Source: an uncultured Myxococcales bacterium
GTDB taxonomy: Bacteria > Myxococcota_A > Bradymonadia > UBA4248
Length of the DNA stretch: 46,585 nucleotides
Assembly: GCA_945875805.1 (NCBI GenBank)
Contig: CAMCLY010000006.1
Coordinates: 1-46,585 of the forward strand
Direction: 5' to 3'
How positions within the stretch are numbered: the first letter of the stretch is position 1; each line of letters starts with the position of its first letter. This document shows positions 31,912-39,930 of this stretch, piece by piece. The notes beneath the pieces are model-generated. The model saw only the letters and a list, made by a program, of their open reading frames with translations. It was not told the origin of the DNA and searched no databases. A program made the translations under genes and the position numbers.

Positions 31912-32123
31912 GATCCGTGCTGCAAGGATGCTATTTGAGGGGGCATGATGCTTCCCGTTTGGTTTGAGGGCAAGATTCTGGTGTGAGAGGGGTTGTTTGG
32001 ACGCTGTCGTTGGTATGTGGGAAGTGCCGCCGGGCGTTTCGCGTGTGATAGCCATGCATTCGACGGTTGTTTCAAACGGCAGGGTCTGACGCGGAAGAAG
32101 TGGAGATGAGGGAGGTGTTGTAA

Positions 32124-33563
32124 ATGATGGTACTGGATGACAATCAGAAACCCGGGGCGTGTTTGAAGGTCGTCGGCGTGGGTGGCGGCGGCGGCAACGC
32201 CATCTCCTTTATGATCGAGTCGGGTATAGACGGGGTTCAGTTTATCGCGGCCAACACCGATCGTCAGGCTCTGGCGGGGAATCTGGCGGAGGTTCAGATT
32301 CAGCTTGGTGCGCAGAGAACACAGGGGCTTGGAGCGGGGTCTAATCCCACGGTGGGGCAGGAGGCGGCTCAGGAATCTAGCAATGACATCAAGGAGCAGC
32401 TCAAAGGGGCGGACATGGTGTTCGTGACCGCGGGAATGGGTGGTGGAACGGGAACTGGTGCTGCGCCTGTGATAGCGGGGATTGCCCGTCAGAACGGAGC
32501 GCTGACGGTGGGAATTGTGACGAAACCGTTCAAGTTTGAGGGTGGCCGTCGTCGCCGGTACGCCGAGGAAGGGATAGAGAATCTCCGTCGCAATGTGGAC
32601 ACACTGATCACCATCCCCAACGAACGCCTTTTGACGGTAGCCGGAGAGCAGACCTCTTTTGTGGATGCCTTCAAGCTGTCCAACAGCGTGCTTTGCAATG
32701 CCGTCCGTTCCATCAGCGAGCTCATCACCAGGCATGGACTTGTGAATACGGACTTTGCCGATGTCAAGACGGTGATGAATAAGCAGGGGTTTGCGCTGAT
32801 GGGGACCGGGGTTGCGGAAGGGGAGAGCCGGGCGGTCGATGCGGCCGAACAGGCCATCAGTTCGCCGTTGCTGGACGATATCACCATAGATGGTGCGTCG
32901 AGCATACTCATCAACATTACTGGGCCCAGCACGATGTCGATGAAGGAAATCAGCGAAGCGGTCAGCCTCATAGAGGAGGCGGCGTCGGAGGATGCGCTGA
33001 TCATCTGGGGGCAGGTGATCAATGACGAGTCGGAGGCGGTGAAGATCACGATTATTGCGACGGGTTTTGATCGCGGTGAGGAGGATGCCGGGGTTCAGCC
33101 TTCGGCAGGGGCCCGGTCGGTTCCTGGGCAGAGCAGCGGGGTGTATTCCCGGGCGGTGACGGATTCGAGCGGGATGTATCCTCGGACGGCGGGGGATTCC
33201 GGGCGTGTCTATTCGGATGTGGCGCGAGGCCCCTATCAGGACACGTTGAGCAGCGGATCCTTTCCTCCGGCGGACATTGCGAGCAAGCTTCAGGAATATG
33301 ATGCACAGATGGACAGCGTCTATGCGCCCTCGCCGCGGTCCTCATCCTATGCCCCGGCTCCGGACGCCTCGCCGGTGCCGTCACAGCCCGTCTCGCAGGC
33401 GCCGGATATTTTTGCTCCGGTATCGAGTGCGGAACCGGTTCCCCGTCCCTCGTCGGCTCCGCGCCAGAATGATGTGGATTCCGACAGCGGTGATCAGGTG
33501 GGGAGCGATAAGCCCGCGTATTTGCGCCGTGGTTCCGCGAAGCGGAATTTTCTGGATTTCTAG
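32124..33563 (+). CDS. ftsZ: Cell division protein FtsZ
   Basis: 479 residues. The tubulin-like GTPase that forms the division ring on the inner face of the membrane. [15 protein letters not shown] starts the nucleotide-binding domain; GGGTGTG at 106-112 is the tubulin signature; the [17 protein letters not shown] helix and the T7 loop [11 protein letters not shown] (about 211-221) are intact. Residues about 320-455 form a disordered linker with repeated Ser-Gly-x-Tyr motifs. DKPAYLRRG near the end is the conserved C-terminal peptide that binds FtsA/ZipA-type partners, followed by a basic tail RNFLDF. GGGAGGTG lies about 6 nt before the ATG. It stands apart from the usual dcw cluster: no ftsA or ftsQ here. 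Confidence 0.97.
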   Translation: MMVLDDNQKPGACLKVVGVGGGGGNAISFMIESGIDGVQFIAANTDRQALAGNLAEVQIQLGAQRTQGLGAGSNPTVGQEAAQESSNDIKEQLKGADMVFVTAGMGGGTGTGAAPVIAGIARQNGALTVGIVTKPFKFEGGRRRRYAEEGIENLRRNVDTLITIPNERLLTVAGEQTSFVDAFKLSNSVLCNAVRSISELITRHGLVNTDFADVKTVMNKQGFALMGTGVAEGESRAVDAAEQAISSPLLDDITIDGASSILINITGPSTMSMKEISEAVSLIEEAASEDALIIWGQVINDESEAVKITIIATGFDRGEEDAGVQPSAGARSVPGQSSGVYSRAVTDSSGMYPRTAGDSGRVYSDVARGPYQDTLSSGSFPPADIASKLQEYDAQMDSVYAPSPRSSSYAPAPDASPVPSQPVSQAPDIFAPVSSAEPVPRPSSAPRQNDVDSDSGDQVGSDKPAYLRRGSAKRNFLDF

Positions 33564-33675
33564 TCAAAGGCGCGCATGGATTTGGGCCCTTGGGGGATGC
33601 GCGATTTTTTGATGGCGGCGTATAGGGTCCGGAGTCTGGATGTGCAGGGACTGATTTTTTGAGAAGGGAGGGACA

Positions 33676-34488
33676 TTGAACGAGCTCGAAGGATTCTGTG
33701 TGGTGCTTGTGGAACCGCAGAACCCGATAAATCTTGGCACGGTGATTCGTGCGATGAAGAATATGGGGATGGGGCGGTTGCGGCTTGTGAATCCCGCGGC
33801 GATGGATTTGGACAGGACGCAGATATCGGCGCACCGTACGGAAGACATCGTGGCGTGCATGGAGGTGTACGGGACGCTGGACGAGGCGTTGTCGGACATG
33901 CATGTGACGTATGGGTTTAGCGCGCGTCATCGGACCCGGGCGTGGGCGTCTCTGGAAATGGAGGATGCGGTGGGACGGGCGCTTGGTGAGATTCGTGACG
34001 GGTTGAATGTGGCGCTTGTGTTTGGGCGGGAGCAGTCTGGTTTGACGAATGACGAGCTGGCGCGATGTCAGTATCGGGTTCACATCAGGACGAGTGACTA
34101 CACGAGTCTGAATCTGGCGCAGGCCGTGCTTCTGGCGTCGTATTCGGCGTTTCGTCAGGCGGGGCTTGGGAGTATGGCGTCGCAGGAGAATTATATGAAG
34201 GGGACGCGTCCGGCGACCCAGGAAGAGCAGACCCGGCTTCTCAAGCGCATTCACGAGACGATGATCGAGGTGGGATTTTACAAGGCGGCGACGAAGAGTA
34301 CGGCGATGCACAGGGTGCATAACATCCTGACGCGGGCTTCGCTTCATGACGACGAGGTCCGGCTTCTTCTCGGGATGTTTTCGGAGGTCCTGAATTATGC
34401 TCGGCTGGTGGACCGGGGGGTGCGCCCTGAGAAGATACGTCCGGTGGATGAATTTCTGGACGGTGTGCGGGATGATGTGGAGAGATGA
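33676..34488 (+). CDS. trmJ: TrmJ-like SpoU-family tRNA/rRNA 2'-O-methyltransferase
   Basis: 270 residues from a TTG start, supported by GGGAGGGA just upstream; no ATG fits as well. The trefoil-knot (SPOUT) signatures are complete: VEPQNPINLGTVIRAMKNMG (motif 1), LVFGREQSGLTNDEL (motif 2) and IRTSDYTSLNLAQAV (motif 3), where SAM binds. TrmJ methylates the ribose of position 32 in several tRNAs. The C-terminal helical part (about 175-265, RIHETMIEVGFYK, HRVHNILTRASLHDDEVRLLLGMF) is the TrmJ extension. It sits 112 bp downstream of ftsZ and may be on the same message. Confidence 0.88.
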   Translation: MNELEGFCVVLVEPQNPINLGTVIRAMKNMGMGRLRLVNPAAMDLDRTQISAHRTEDIVACMEVYGTLDEALSDMHVTYGFSARHRTRAWASLEMEDAVGRALGEIRDGLNVALVFGREQSGLTNDELARCQYRVHIRTSDYTSLNLAQAVLLASYSAFRQAGLGSMASQENYMKGTRPATQEEQTRLLKRIHETMIEVGFYKAATKSTAMHRVHNILTRASLHDDEVRLLLGMFSEVLNYARLVDRGVRPEKIRPVDEFLDGVRDDVER

Positions 34489-34584
34489 GGTGGAATAGGG
34501 TGAAATCGCGTTGAGGTTTTCTGCTCAAGATGATAGCCTGCTGTGCCGTTGTTTTATGACGGTTTGGAGTGTCAGAGGAAAGAG

Positions 34585-35892
34585 ATGAGGAAGTGTCCAA
34601 ATTGTAAGAAAGCGGTACCGGTGGGGGCGCGTCGCTGTGTTCATTGTCGAGCGTTGGTCGGCGAGGCGTCGGTGGAGGCGGATAACTCATCGACGCGCAT
34701 GGGATTTGGCGGTTCTCGGGATTCGTATTCCGGCGAGTCCAAGGGGAACAACATGACGTCTCTGGGGCTTCCGGGGACGGGAGGTCTGTCTCGTGGTCTT
34801 GAGGACTCGTCGATGCGGTGTCAGCTTGGCGCGGCGTTTGATGCGGCACCGCATCAGACGATGATCGGTCTTGGTCCGATTGAATCGGGTACCTCACGGG
34901 GAGAGGTGGGGCGCAGTCCGAAGCGTCAGAGTTTTTCTCAGACGACGATAGCGGGCATGCCGGGGATTGCGTTTGACGCGTTGTCGCAGGCGGGGGAAGG
35001 GGCCCGGACGGGGGATTCGGGGATGGTGCACATGCGGACGACGCCGGCGCGCGGCATGGCGTCGGTGTCGTCTGCGGGAGGTGGAAATCCCCGTCCTGTG
35101 ACGCCAGCCGTGGCCGTCAAGCCGGTTCCAGCGCCGGATTCCGGGAAGCCCGTGGCGGGAGAGCCGGAGGATATCTTTTTTTGTCTTCCCGGGGTGGCCC
35201 CCAAACCGTCGTCATTGCTTGACGAGGAGTTTGTCGATCTGACGTCGAAGCTTTTTGGGGATGATTTTGCCGTCGATGCCAAAGAAGCTGAGGAGGATGG
35301 ATGGGATTTTGATGTTCCGTCGGAGCCGGTTTCGACATCGGTGTCACCGGAGGTTTCGGCTGTTCCGGTGTCATCGCCGGAGGTTTCGCCGGAGCCGGTT
35401 GCGCCTGTGGCACCGACCTCGGAGGTGGCGGCGCCCGTTCAGTCCGAACCATCACAGCCACAGCCTGAAGTTCAGGATTCCCGGTTATCGGTGGAACCGT
35501 CGGAGGAATCGTCGTTGCCAGCCACATCTGTGGCCTCCCGGGATGTTGCCCGGGGTGGGGGGCATGTCATGGATAAAGGTATGGTGATTGGTGCGGTGGT
35601 TTCGATGGCCGTATTTTTAGTCTGGATCGTGAAGACGGGGATTGATGCGGGGATTGCGGAACAGAAGTTTTGTGTGATCGCGGCGATACTCTGTATCGTT
35701 CTGGACGCGTCGTGTCTCGTGTTTCGGCGTCATCTGGGCGGCCTTGCGTCGGCCGGTCTGTTCGGCGGGGGGATTTTCTGTGTGGTGGGCGCGATGGCCT
35801 TGAGTGGTTCGGGGATATTGAACATCGGGCTTCTCATGGTGGGGCTTTTGCTCCAGGTTGTCAGCGCGGTTCTTTGTGTTTTCAGGAAATAG
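34585..35892 (+). CDS. Zinc-ribbon membrane protein with long disordered linker
   Basis: 435 residues from ATG 34585 (MRKCPNCKKAVPVGARRCVHC), preceded by AGAGGAA. Two CxxC knuckles (Cys4/Cys7 and Cys18/Cys21) form a zinc ribbon at the N-terminus. Residues about 30-335 are low-complexity Ser/Pro/Val sequence with short TMIGLG and TTIAGMPG motifs of the kind seen in myxobacterial signalling proteins. The last 100 residues have about four membrane helices (MVIGAVVSMAVFLVWIV to IGLLMVGLLLQVVSAVLCVF). So the ribbon faces the cytoplasm, tethered to the membrane. The Thr-rich motifs could be kinase targets; that is inference. No named family. Confidence 0.75.
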   Translation: MRKCPNCKKAVPVGARRCVHCRALVGEASVEADNSSTRMGFGGSRDSYSGESKGNNMTSLGLPGTGGLSRGLEDSSMRCQLGAAFDAAPHQTMIGLGPIESGTSRGEVGRSPKRQSFSQTTIAGMPGIAFDALSQAGEGARTGDSGMVHMRTTPARGMASVSSAGGGNPRPVTPAVAVKPVPAPDSGKPVAGEPEDIFFCLPGVAPKPSSLLDEEFVDLTSKLFGDDFAVDAKEAEEDGWDFDVPSEPVSTSVSPEVSAVPVSSPEVSPEPVAPVAPTSEVAAPVQSEPSQPQPEVQDSRLSVEPSEESSLPATSVASRDVARGGGHVMDKGMVIGAVVSMAVFLVWIVKTGIDAGIAEQKFCVIAAILCIVLDASCLVFRRHLGGLASAGLFGGGIFCVVGAMALSGSGILNIGLLMVGLLLQVVSAVLCVFRK

Positions 35893-35940
35893 AACGCGGT
35901 TTTCATGGCGTTGGGCCATGAAGCTAGCCGGTCAGGGAGG

Positions 35941-35972
35941 CACCGGGGTGTCTCTTGGCCGGTGTTTTTTTT
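35941..35972 (+). terminator. Intrinsic terminator after the zinc-ribbon gene
   Basis: CACCGG and CCGGTG form a 6-bp stem with a 12-nt loop that may pair further, followed by eight T. A longer stem using AGCCGG at 35925 is an alternative. Confidence 0.8.
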
Positions 35973-36023
35973 GCCTTCCGGATGGGGGGGGCGTGGAGAG
36001 CGGCGTCATTGGATCTTTGTGAA

Positions 36024-36575
36024 GTGAGAAAAGATCGCGTTTTTGTCCGGTGGGTGATGACGGGGCTCGGGCTTATTTTGTCGGGGATGTCGTTTGTGGC
36101 GACCGCGTCTGGTCAGACGGTTGGGGGCGCTTCGGGGGCGGTCGAAACGCGGACGATGACGGCGGAGCTTCCTGCGTCCCGTCCGGGGCGCGTGATTGAG
36201 CTTCATTATAACGATGCGGAGATGCGCCGCTGTGTCGACGTGTATCAGGTCGAGGCGTCCCGCAGGGAGATACGTGCGGGGGAGCCTGTTTCGTTTCGGG
36301 TTCGGATTCAGCGTCGGTGTAACGGCAAGTCGCTCAGGGCGCCGGTGCCACAGACGTCCGTGTTTTCGGTGCGGGCGACGGGGGGGAAGAAGTCTTCGTC
36401 GGACGGCACGGAGTCGATAGCGCCCGGCGCCCCGAGTTTTGCGTTTACCCATGTATTCAAATCGCCTGGCACCTATCAGGTTACCGTTCAGAATCGTCTG
36501 GACGAGGTGGAGGTGCATACGGTGAGTTTTGTTCTGGAAGTCGTTCATGGTGCTGAGTCGGAAAACGCCCGCTAA
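36024..36575 (+). CDS. Secreted protein preceding PBP2, function unknown
   Basis: 183 residues from GTG 36024, chosen because it yields a good signal peptide (basic RKDRVFVR, then MTGLGLILSGMSFVATASG); ATG 36057 is an alternative, and the ribosome binding site is weak for either. The mature part looks like one beta-sandwich domain (about 60-175; RVIELHYNDAEMRRCVDVYQVE, GEPVSFRVRIQRRCNG, SFAFTHVFKSPGTYQVTVQNRL, EVHTVSFVLEVV), close to Ig/PKD-like folds, with two Cys likely bonded. The gene overlaps the PBP2 start by 29 bp, so it may be coupled to the cell-elongation genes. Confidence 0.6.
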   Translation: MRKDRVFVRWVMTGLGLILSGMSFVATASGQTVGGASGAVETRTMTAELPASRPGRVIELHYNDAEMRRCVDVYQVEASRREIRAGEPVSFRVRIQRRCNGKSLRAPVPQTSVFSVRATGGKKSSSDGTESIAPGAPSFAFTHVFKSPGTYQVTVQNRLDEVEVHTVSFVLEVVHGAESENAR

Positions 36576-38460
36576 CGCGGCCTCCGGCCAGGCGCGCACG
36601 GAACCCCGTGATTATGCGGGATCGTTTCGCGCGCTGGCCGTGTTTATTTCGGTCGTGTTTGCGATGTTGTTGCTGCGTTTTTGGTATCTTCAGGTTATCG
36701 AGGGGGAACATTACCGGCAGCTGGCGTTTAATAATTTTATCAAACGTCGTGTGGTTCAGGCGGAGCGGGGGCAAATTTTTGATGTGCGAGGCCGCGCGGT
36801 GGCGACGAATCATCCGTCGTATGACGTCGTGCTGACGCCGGCTTTTTTTACGTCATCGAAGGAGCCGGAGTCGGAGTTTGTCGCCCGCATGTCCCATCTT
36901 GCGACGAGCCTTGCCATGACGGATGCGGAACGCGATGCACTTGCGGAAAGGATTCGCAAGACGCCTCGCGCCGAACGGTTTGCTCCGATTCCGGTCAAAT
37001 CCGGGATTACGCGGGACCAGGTGGCGCGGGTCGAGACGAACGGGCTTGAGTTTCATGGCGTCGAGGTGGTGGCGGCGAGCCGTCGGTATTATCCGTACAA
37101 CGAGCTGGCGTCCCATGTCATCGGATACGTCAACCAGATCAACGACGAGGAGTTGCAGAAGCTCAAGGTGTATGGGTACCGGATGGGGGATGTGACGGGC
37201 CGCATGGGGATAGAGCGGGCTTATGAGCCGATGTTGCGCGGGGCGAACGGTCTGACGGCGAGTGTGGTCAATGCCAGTGGTGTGCCTCAGACGGATCCGG
37301 AGTCTCAGGCGCTGATGCGGGACTGGAAGGACATCGAGCCGATTTCGGGCAAGAACATTTATCTGACGATCGACATGGACCTTCAGCGGATTCTCAAGGA
37401 GGCGTTGCGCGACTATCCCTCTGGGGCGATTGTGGCGGTCGATCCGTCGACGGGCCGGATACTCGGGATGGCTTCGGCCCCGACGTTCAATCCGAACAGT
37501 TGGTCTGGGCGTCTGAGTCGTGACGAGCATATCGATGCCGACACGAACCCCTACAAACCGATGCTCGACAAGACGATGCTGTCATTTTTTCCGGGTTCGA
37601 TTTACAAGGTCGTGACGGCGGCGGCGGCGCTTGAGGAGGGTCTGATGTTGCCCCAGGACACGCTCAACTGTCCTGGATATTATGAATACGGCAAACAGCG
37701 CCGCCGGTTTCACTGCTGGAAACATTCGGGACACGGGGCCGTGTCGATCGTCGAGGCCATTGCGTCGAGCTGTGACGTGTATTTTTACAAGGTTGGCGAA
37801 AAGCTCGGGATCAACACGCTGGCGGATTATGCACGCATGTTTGGTCTTGGCGAGCGCACGGGTATCGGGATCAACAATGAGTCGCCCGGGGTTGTGCCGA
37901 CCCGGGAATGGCACAACAAACGCTCGAAGGAAGGGTTTCAGGGGGGATTTACGCTTTCGACGGCCATTGGCCAGGGCGACGTGCGCACGACCCCGCTTCA
38001 GATGGCGATGCTGTATGCGGCGCTGGCCAATGGCGGAACGCTGTATTACCCGCAGGTGATCGATCGCATCGAGACGGCCGACGGGACGCCGGTTTTTACG
38101 TATCCCAGCCGGGCTCATCCGAAGCTCCGGTTCAAAGCCGAGACGTTGGCCTCGATACGTTCTGGTCTTGACATGGTTGTGAACAGCGAGATTGGGACGG
38201 CGTTCAATTATCGTCTGTCGAATCTGAGTGTGGCGGGCAAGACGGGGTCGGCGCAGGTTATCTCCAAGCGCGTCTCGAGCGCGTCGGTGGAGTATAAGTA
38301 TCGCGATCACGCCTGGTTTGCGGCCTTTGCGCCCATCGACAGTCCACGGATAGCGCTTGTGGTCTTTTTGGAGCACGGCGGATCGGGTTCGGCCAATGCG
38401 GCTCCTGTAGCGATGGAAGTACTCGACCGGTATTTCCGCGAAATCGACACATCCCCATGA
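36547..38460 (+). CDS. mrdA: Penicillin-binding protein 2 (elongation transpeptidase)
   Basis: 637 residues from ATG 36547, with GGAAG 6 nt upstream. One membrane anchor (about 30-48), the PBP dimer/pedestal domain (about 65-250; RGQIFDVRGRAVATN) and the transpeptidase domain. Active-site motifs: SIYK with Ser351, SCD at 408-410 (as in other PBP2s) and KTG at 565-567. PBP2 cross-links peptidoglycan during side-wall growth together with RodA, encoded 40 bp downstream. SIYK instead of the common S-T-F-K is a tolerated variation of SxxK. The gene overlaps the secreted-protein gene by 29 bp, so all three are probably one operon. Confidence 0.95.
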   Translation: MVLSRKTPANAASGQARTEPRDYAGSFRALAVFISVVFAMLLLRFWYLQVIEGEHYRQLAFNNFIKRRVVQAERGQIFDVRGRAVATNHPSYDVVLTPAFFTSSKEPESEFVARMSHLATSLAMTDAERDALAERIRKTPRAERFAPIPVKSGITRDQVARVETNGLEFHGVEVVAASRRYYPYNELASHVIGYVNQINDEELQKLKVYGYRMGDVTGRMGIERAYEPMLRGANGLTASVVNASGVPQTDPESQALMRDWKDIEPISGKNIYLTIDMDLQRILKEALRDYPSGAIVAVDPSTGRILGMASAPTFNPNSWSGRLSRDEHIDADTNPYKPMLDKTMLSFFPGSIYKVVTAAAALEEGLMLPQDTLNCPGYYEYGKQRRRFHCWKHSGHGAVSIVEAIASSCDVYFYKVGEKLGINTLADYARMFGLGERTGIGINNESPGVVPTREWHNKRSKEGFQGGFTLSTAIGQGDVRTTPLQMAMLYAALANGGTLYYPQVIDRIETADGTPVFTYPSRAHPKLRFKAETLASIRSGLDMVVNSEIGTAFNYRLSNLSVAGKTGSAQVISKRVSSASVEYKYRDHAWFAAFAPIDSPRIALVVFLEHGGSGSANAAPVAMEVLDRYFREIDTSP

Positions 38461-38500
38461 AGGCGGTGCGAACCGTGTTTACATTCTCCTTGAGGTCACG

Positions 38501-39622
38501 ATGAAACTCCTCAAAACACGTCCCATCAGGACGCTATTTTCCTCGATCGACTGGGTTCTGTTTTTTCTCGTCCTGTCGATCATCGGCATCGGGGTGTTCA
38601 ATCTGGCGAGTATCGCCAACATTTTGCCCAAGCCGCTTCATAACACGCAGATTTTGTGGTTTGCGCTTGGTTTTTTGTTTTTCGTGATTCCCTGTGCCTC
38701 GATTGACTATCGCAACTATTCGCGATTTGGTCATGTCATCTATGGCGGTGGAATTGTTCTTCTGGTGGCGGTGCTTCTTTTTGGGACGGATTTCAACAAT
38801 TCGCGTCGCTGGATAAACCTGGGTCTTTTTCACATGCAGCCGTCGGAGCTGATGAAAGTTGCGCTTGTGATATTTGTGGCCAAATACCTCTCGGATCGGG
38901 AGCATCGTCAGAACAACGGCCTGAAGGAGTTGCTGCCTCTGTTTGGGGCGATTCTGCTTCCCATGGCGCTCATTTTCATGGAGCCCGATCTTGGCACGGC
39001 GCTTCTTTTGGCCTTGATTTCCGGGGTCATGATTCTGTTTGAGGGGGTGAAGCGGAGGACGCTGGCCGTCATCGTGGCCGTGCTGATCGCGAGCGCGCCG
39101 GCGGCGTGGTTTGTCATGCACGACTATCAGCGTTCGCGGGTGCTGACGTTTCTCCAGATCGAGGACGATCCGTATGGGAGCGACTGGCAGGTGAAGAACT
39201 CGGTCATTGCGGTGGGATCCGGCGGCCTGACGGGGCGCGGTTATGGTCAGAGCACGCAGGTGCAGAAAGGCTTTGTGCCCGAGCCCGAAAACGACTTTGC
39301 GCTGGCGAACTGGGCCGAGGAATACGGTTTTGTGGGGGTGTTTGCGCTTCTGGCGCTCTATTTTATGTTGCTGATGTGGGCGCTTCACATAGCCTCGACG
39401 GCACGGGATCGTTTTGGGATGCATCTTGCGGTGGGTGTGGCGGCGATTTTTTTCTGGCAAATCGTGGTGAACACGGCGATGGTGGTGCGCTGGGCTCCGG
39501 TCGTCGGGATCACGCTTCCGCTGATATCGTATGGGGGTTCGAGCGTTCTGTGCATGATGATCAGCACGGGGATATTGATGAATGTGTCGATTCGTCGTCA
39601 CATGTTGACGAACCGTACGTGA
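38501..39622 (+). CDS. rodA: Rod-shape determining peptidoglycan polymerase RodA
   Basis: 373 residues with about ten membrane helices, SEDS family. RodA polymerises lipid II into glycan strands with PBP2. Family blocks: DWVLFFLVLSIIGIGVFNLAS, SRRWINLGLFHMQPSELMKVALVIFVAKYLS, EPDLGTALLL, TGRGYGQSTQVQKGFVPEPENDFALANWAEEYGFVG (with the catalytic Asp in NDF) and GITLPLISYGGSSVLCMMISTGILMN. GAGGT lies about 5 nt before the ATG. A large hairpin element follows, whose second hairpin ends in a T run and may act as terminator. Confidence 0.97.
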   Translation: MKLLKTRPIRTLFSSIDWVLFFLVLSIIGIGVFNLASIANILPKPLHNTQILWFALGFLFFVIPCASIDYRNYSRFGHVIYGGGIVLLVAVLLFGTDFNNSRRWINLGLFHMQPSELMKVALVIFVAKYLSDREHRQNNGLKELLPLFGAILLPMALIFMEPDLGTALLLALISGVMILFEGVKRRTLAVIVAVLIASAPAAWFVMHDYQRSRVLTFLQIEDDPYGSDWQVKNSVIAVGSGGLTGRGYGQSTQVQKGFVPEPENDFALANWAEEYGFVGVFALLALYFMLLMWALHIASTARDRFGMHLAVGVAAIFFWQIVVNTAMVVRWAPVVGITLPLISYGGSSVLCMMISTGILMNVSIRRHMLTNRT

Positions 39623-39640
39623 AGATTTTTTTGTGTGGGC

Positions 39641-39810
39641 ACGGGCTATCCGCCGTCCGGCGGATACGCCCGTTTCGCGCGGCTATCTGCCTGTGGCAGA
39701 TACGCCGCGCATTTTTTTGTGTGTGGGCGTCACGGGGAAGGCGGCGCGTATCCGCGAGCGGATAGCGCCGCGCGCGGTGCGTGTCCGCCCTTTGGGCGGA
39801 GAGCCCGCGC
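39641..39810. repeat. Hairpin element R10, four hairpins, partly a terminator of rodA
   Basis: Hairpins 39641-39673 and 39677-39710 are in plus orientation (arms ACGGG/CCCGT and GCGCGG/CCGCGC); 39741-39771 and 39772-39810 are in minus orientation (arms GCGGCG/CGCCGC and GCGCGGG/CACCGCGC). The first three have CTAT / ATACG; the last is degenerate (CTCT / ACACG). Hairpin 2 is followed by A and seven T and could end rodA transcription. T-rich tracts with GTGTGGGC precede the element on each side. Confidence 0.85.
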
Positions 39811-39930
39811 CCATGCGAAAAAAAATGATACATAATTCGTGAAAAGACGGGATTTCGAGTGTTTTGCACGGCAAGTCTGGGTATGTTAGAAAGCGCGATG
39901 AAACGGACCCCATATTCCTTGGAGGGAGCC

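Noticed and set aside
33052-34347. A 431-codon minus-strand frame across ftsZ and trmJ
   Set aside because: Both plus-strand genes are conserved families; the minus frame is Arg/Pro/His-rich noise.
39641-39810. Hairpin elements considered as true integron attC sites
   Set aside because: The single bulged base and folded shape are similar, but the attC core GTTRRRY is absent, copies point both ways, and no integrase is seen. Kept only as an analogy.
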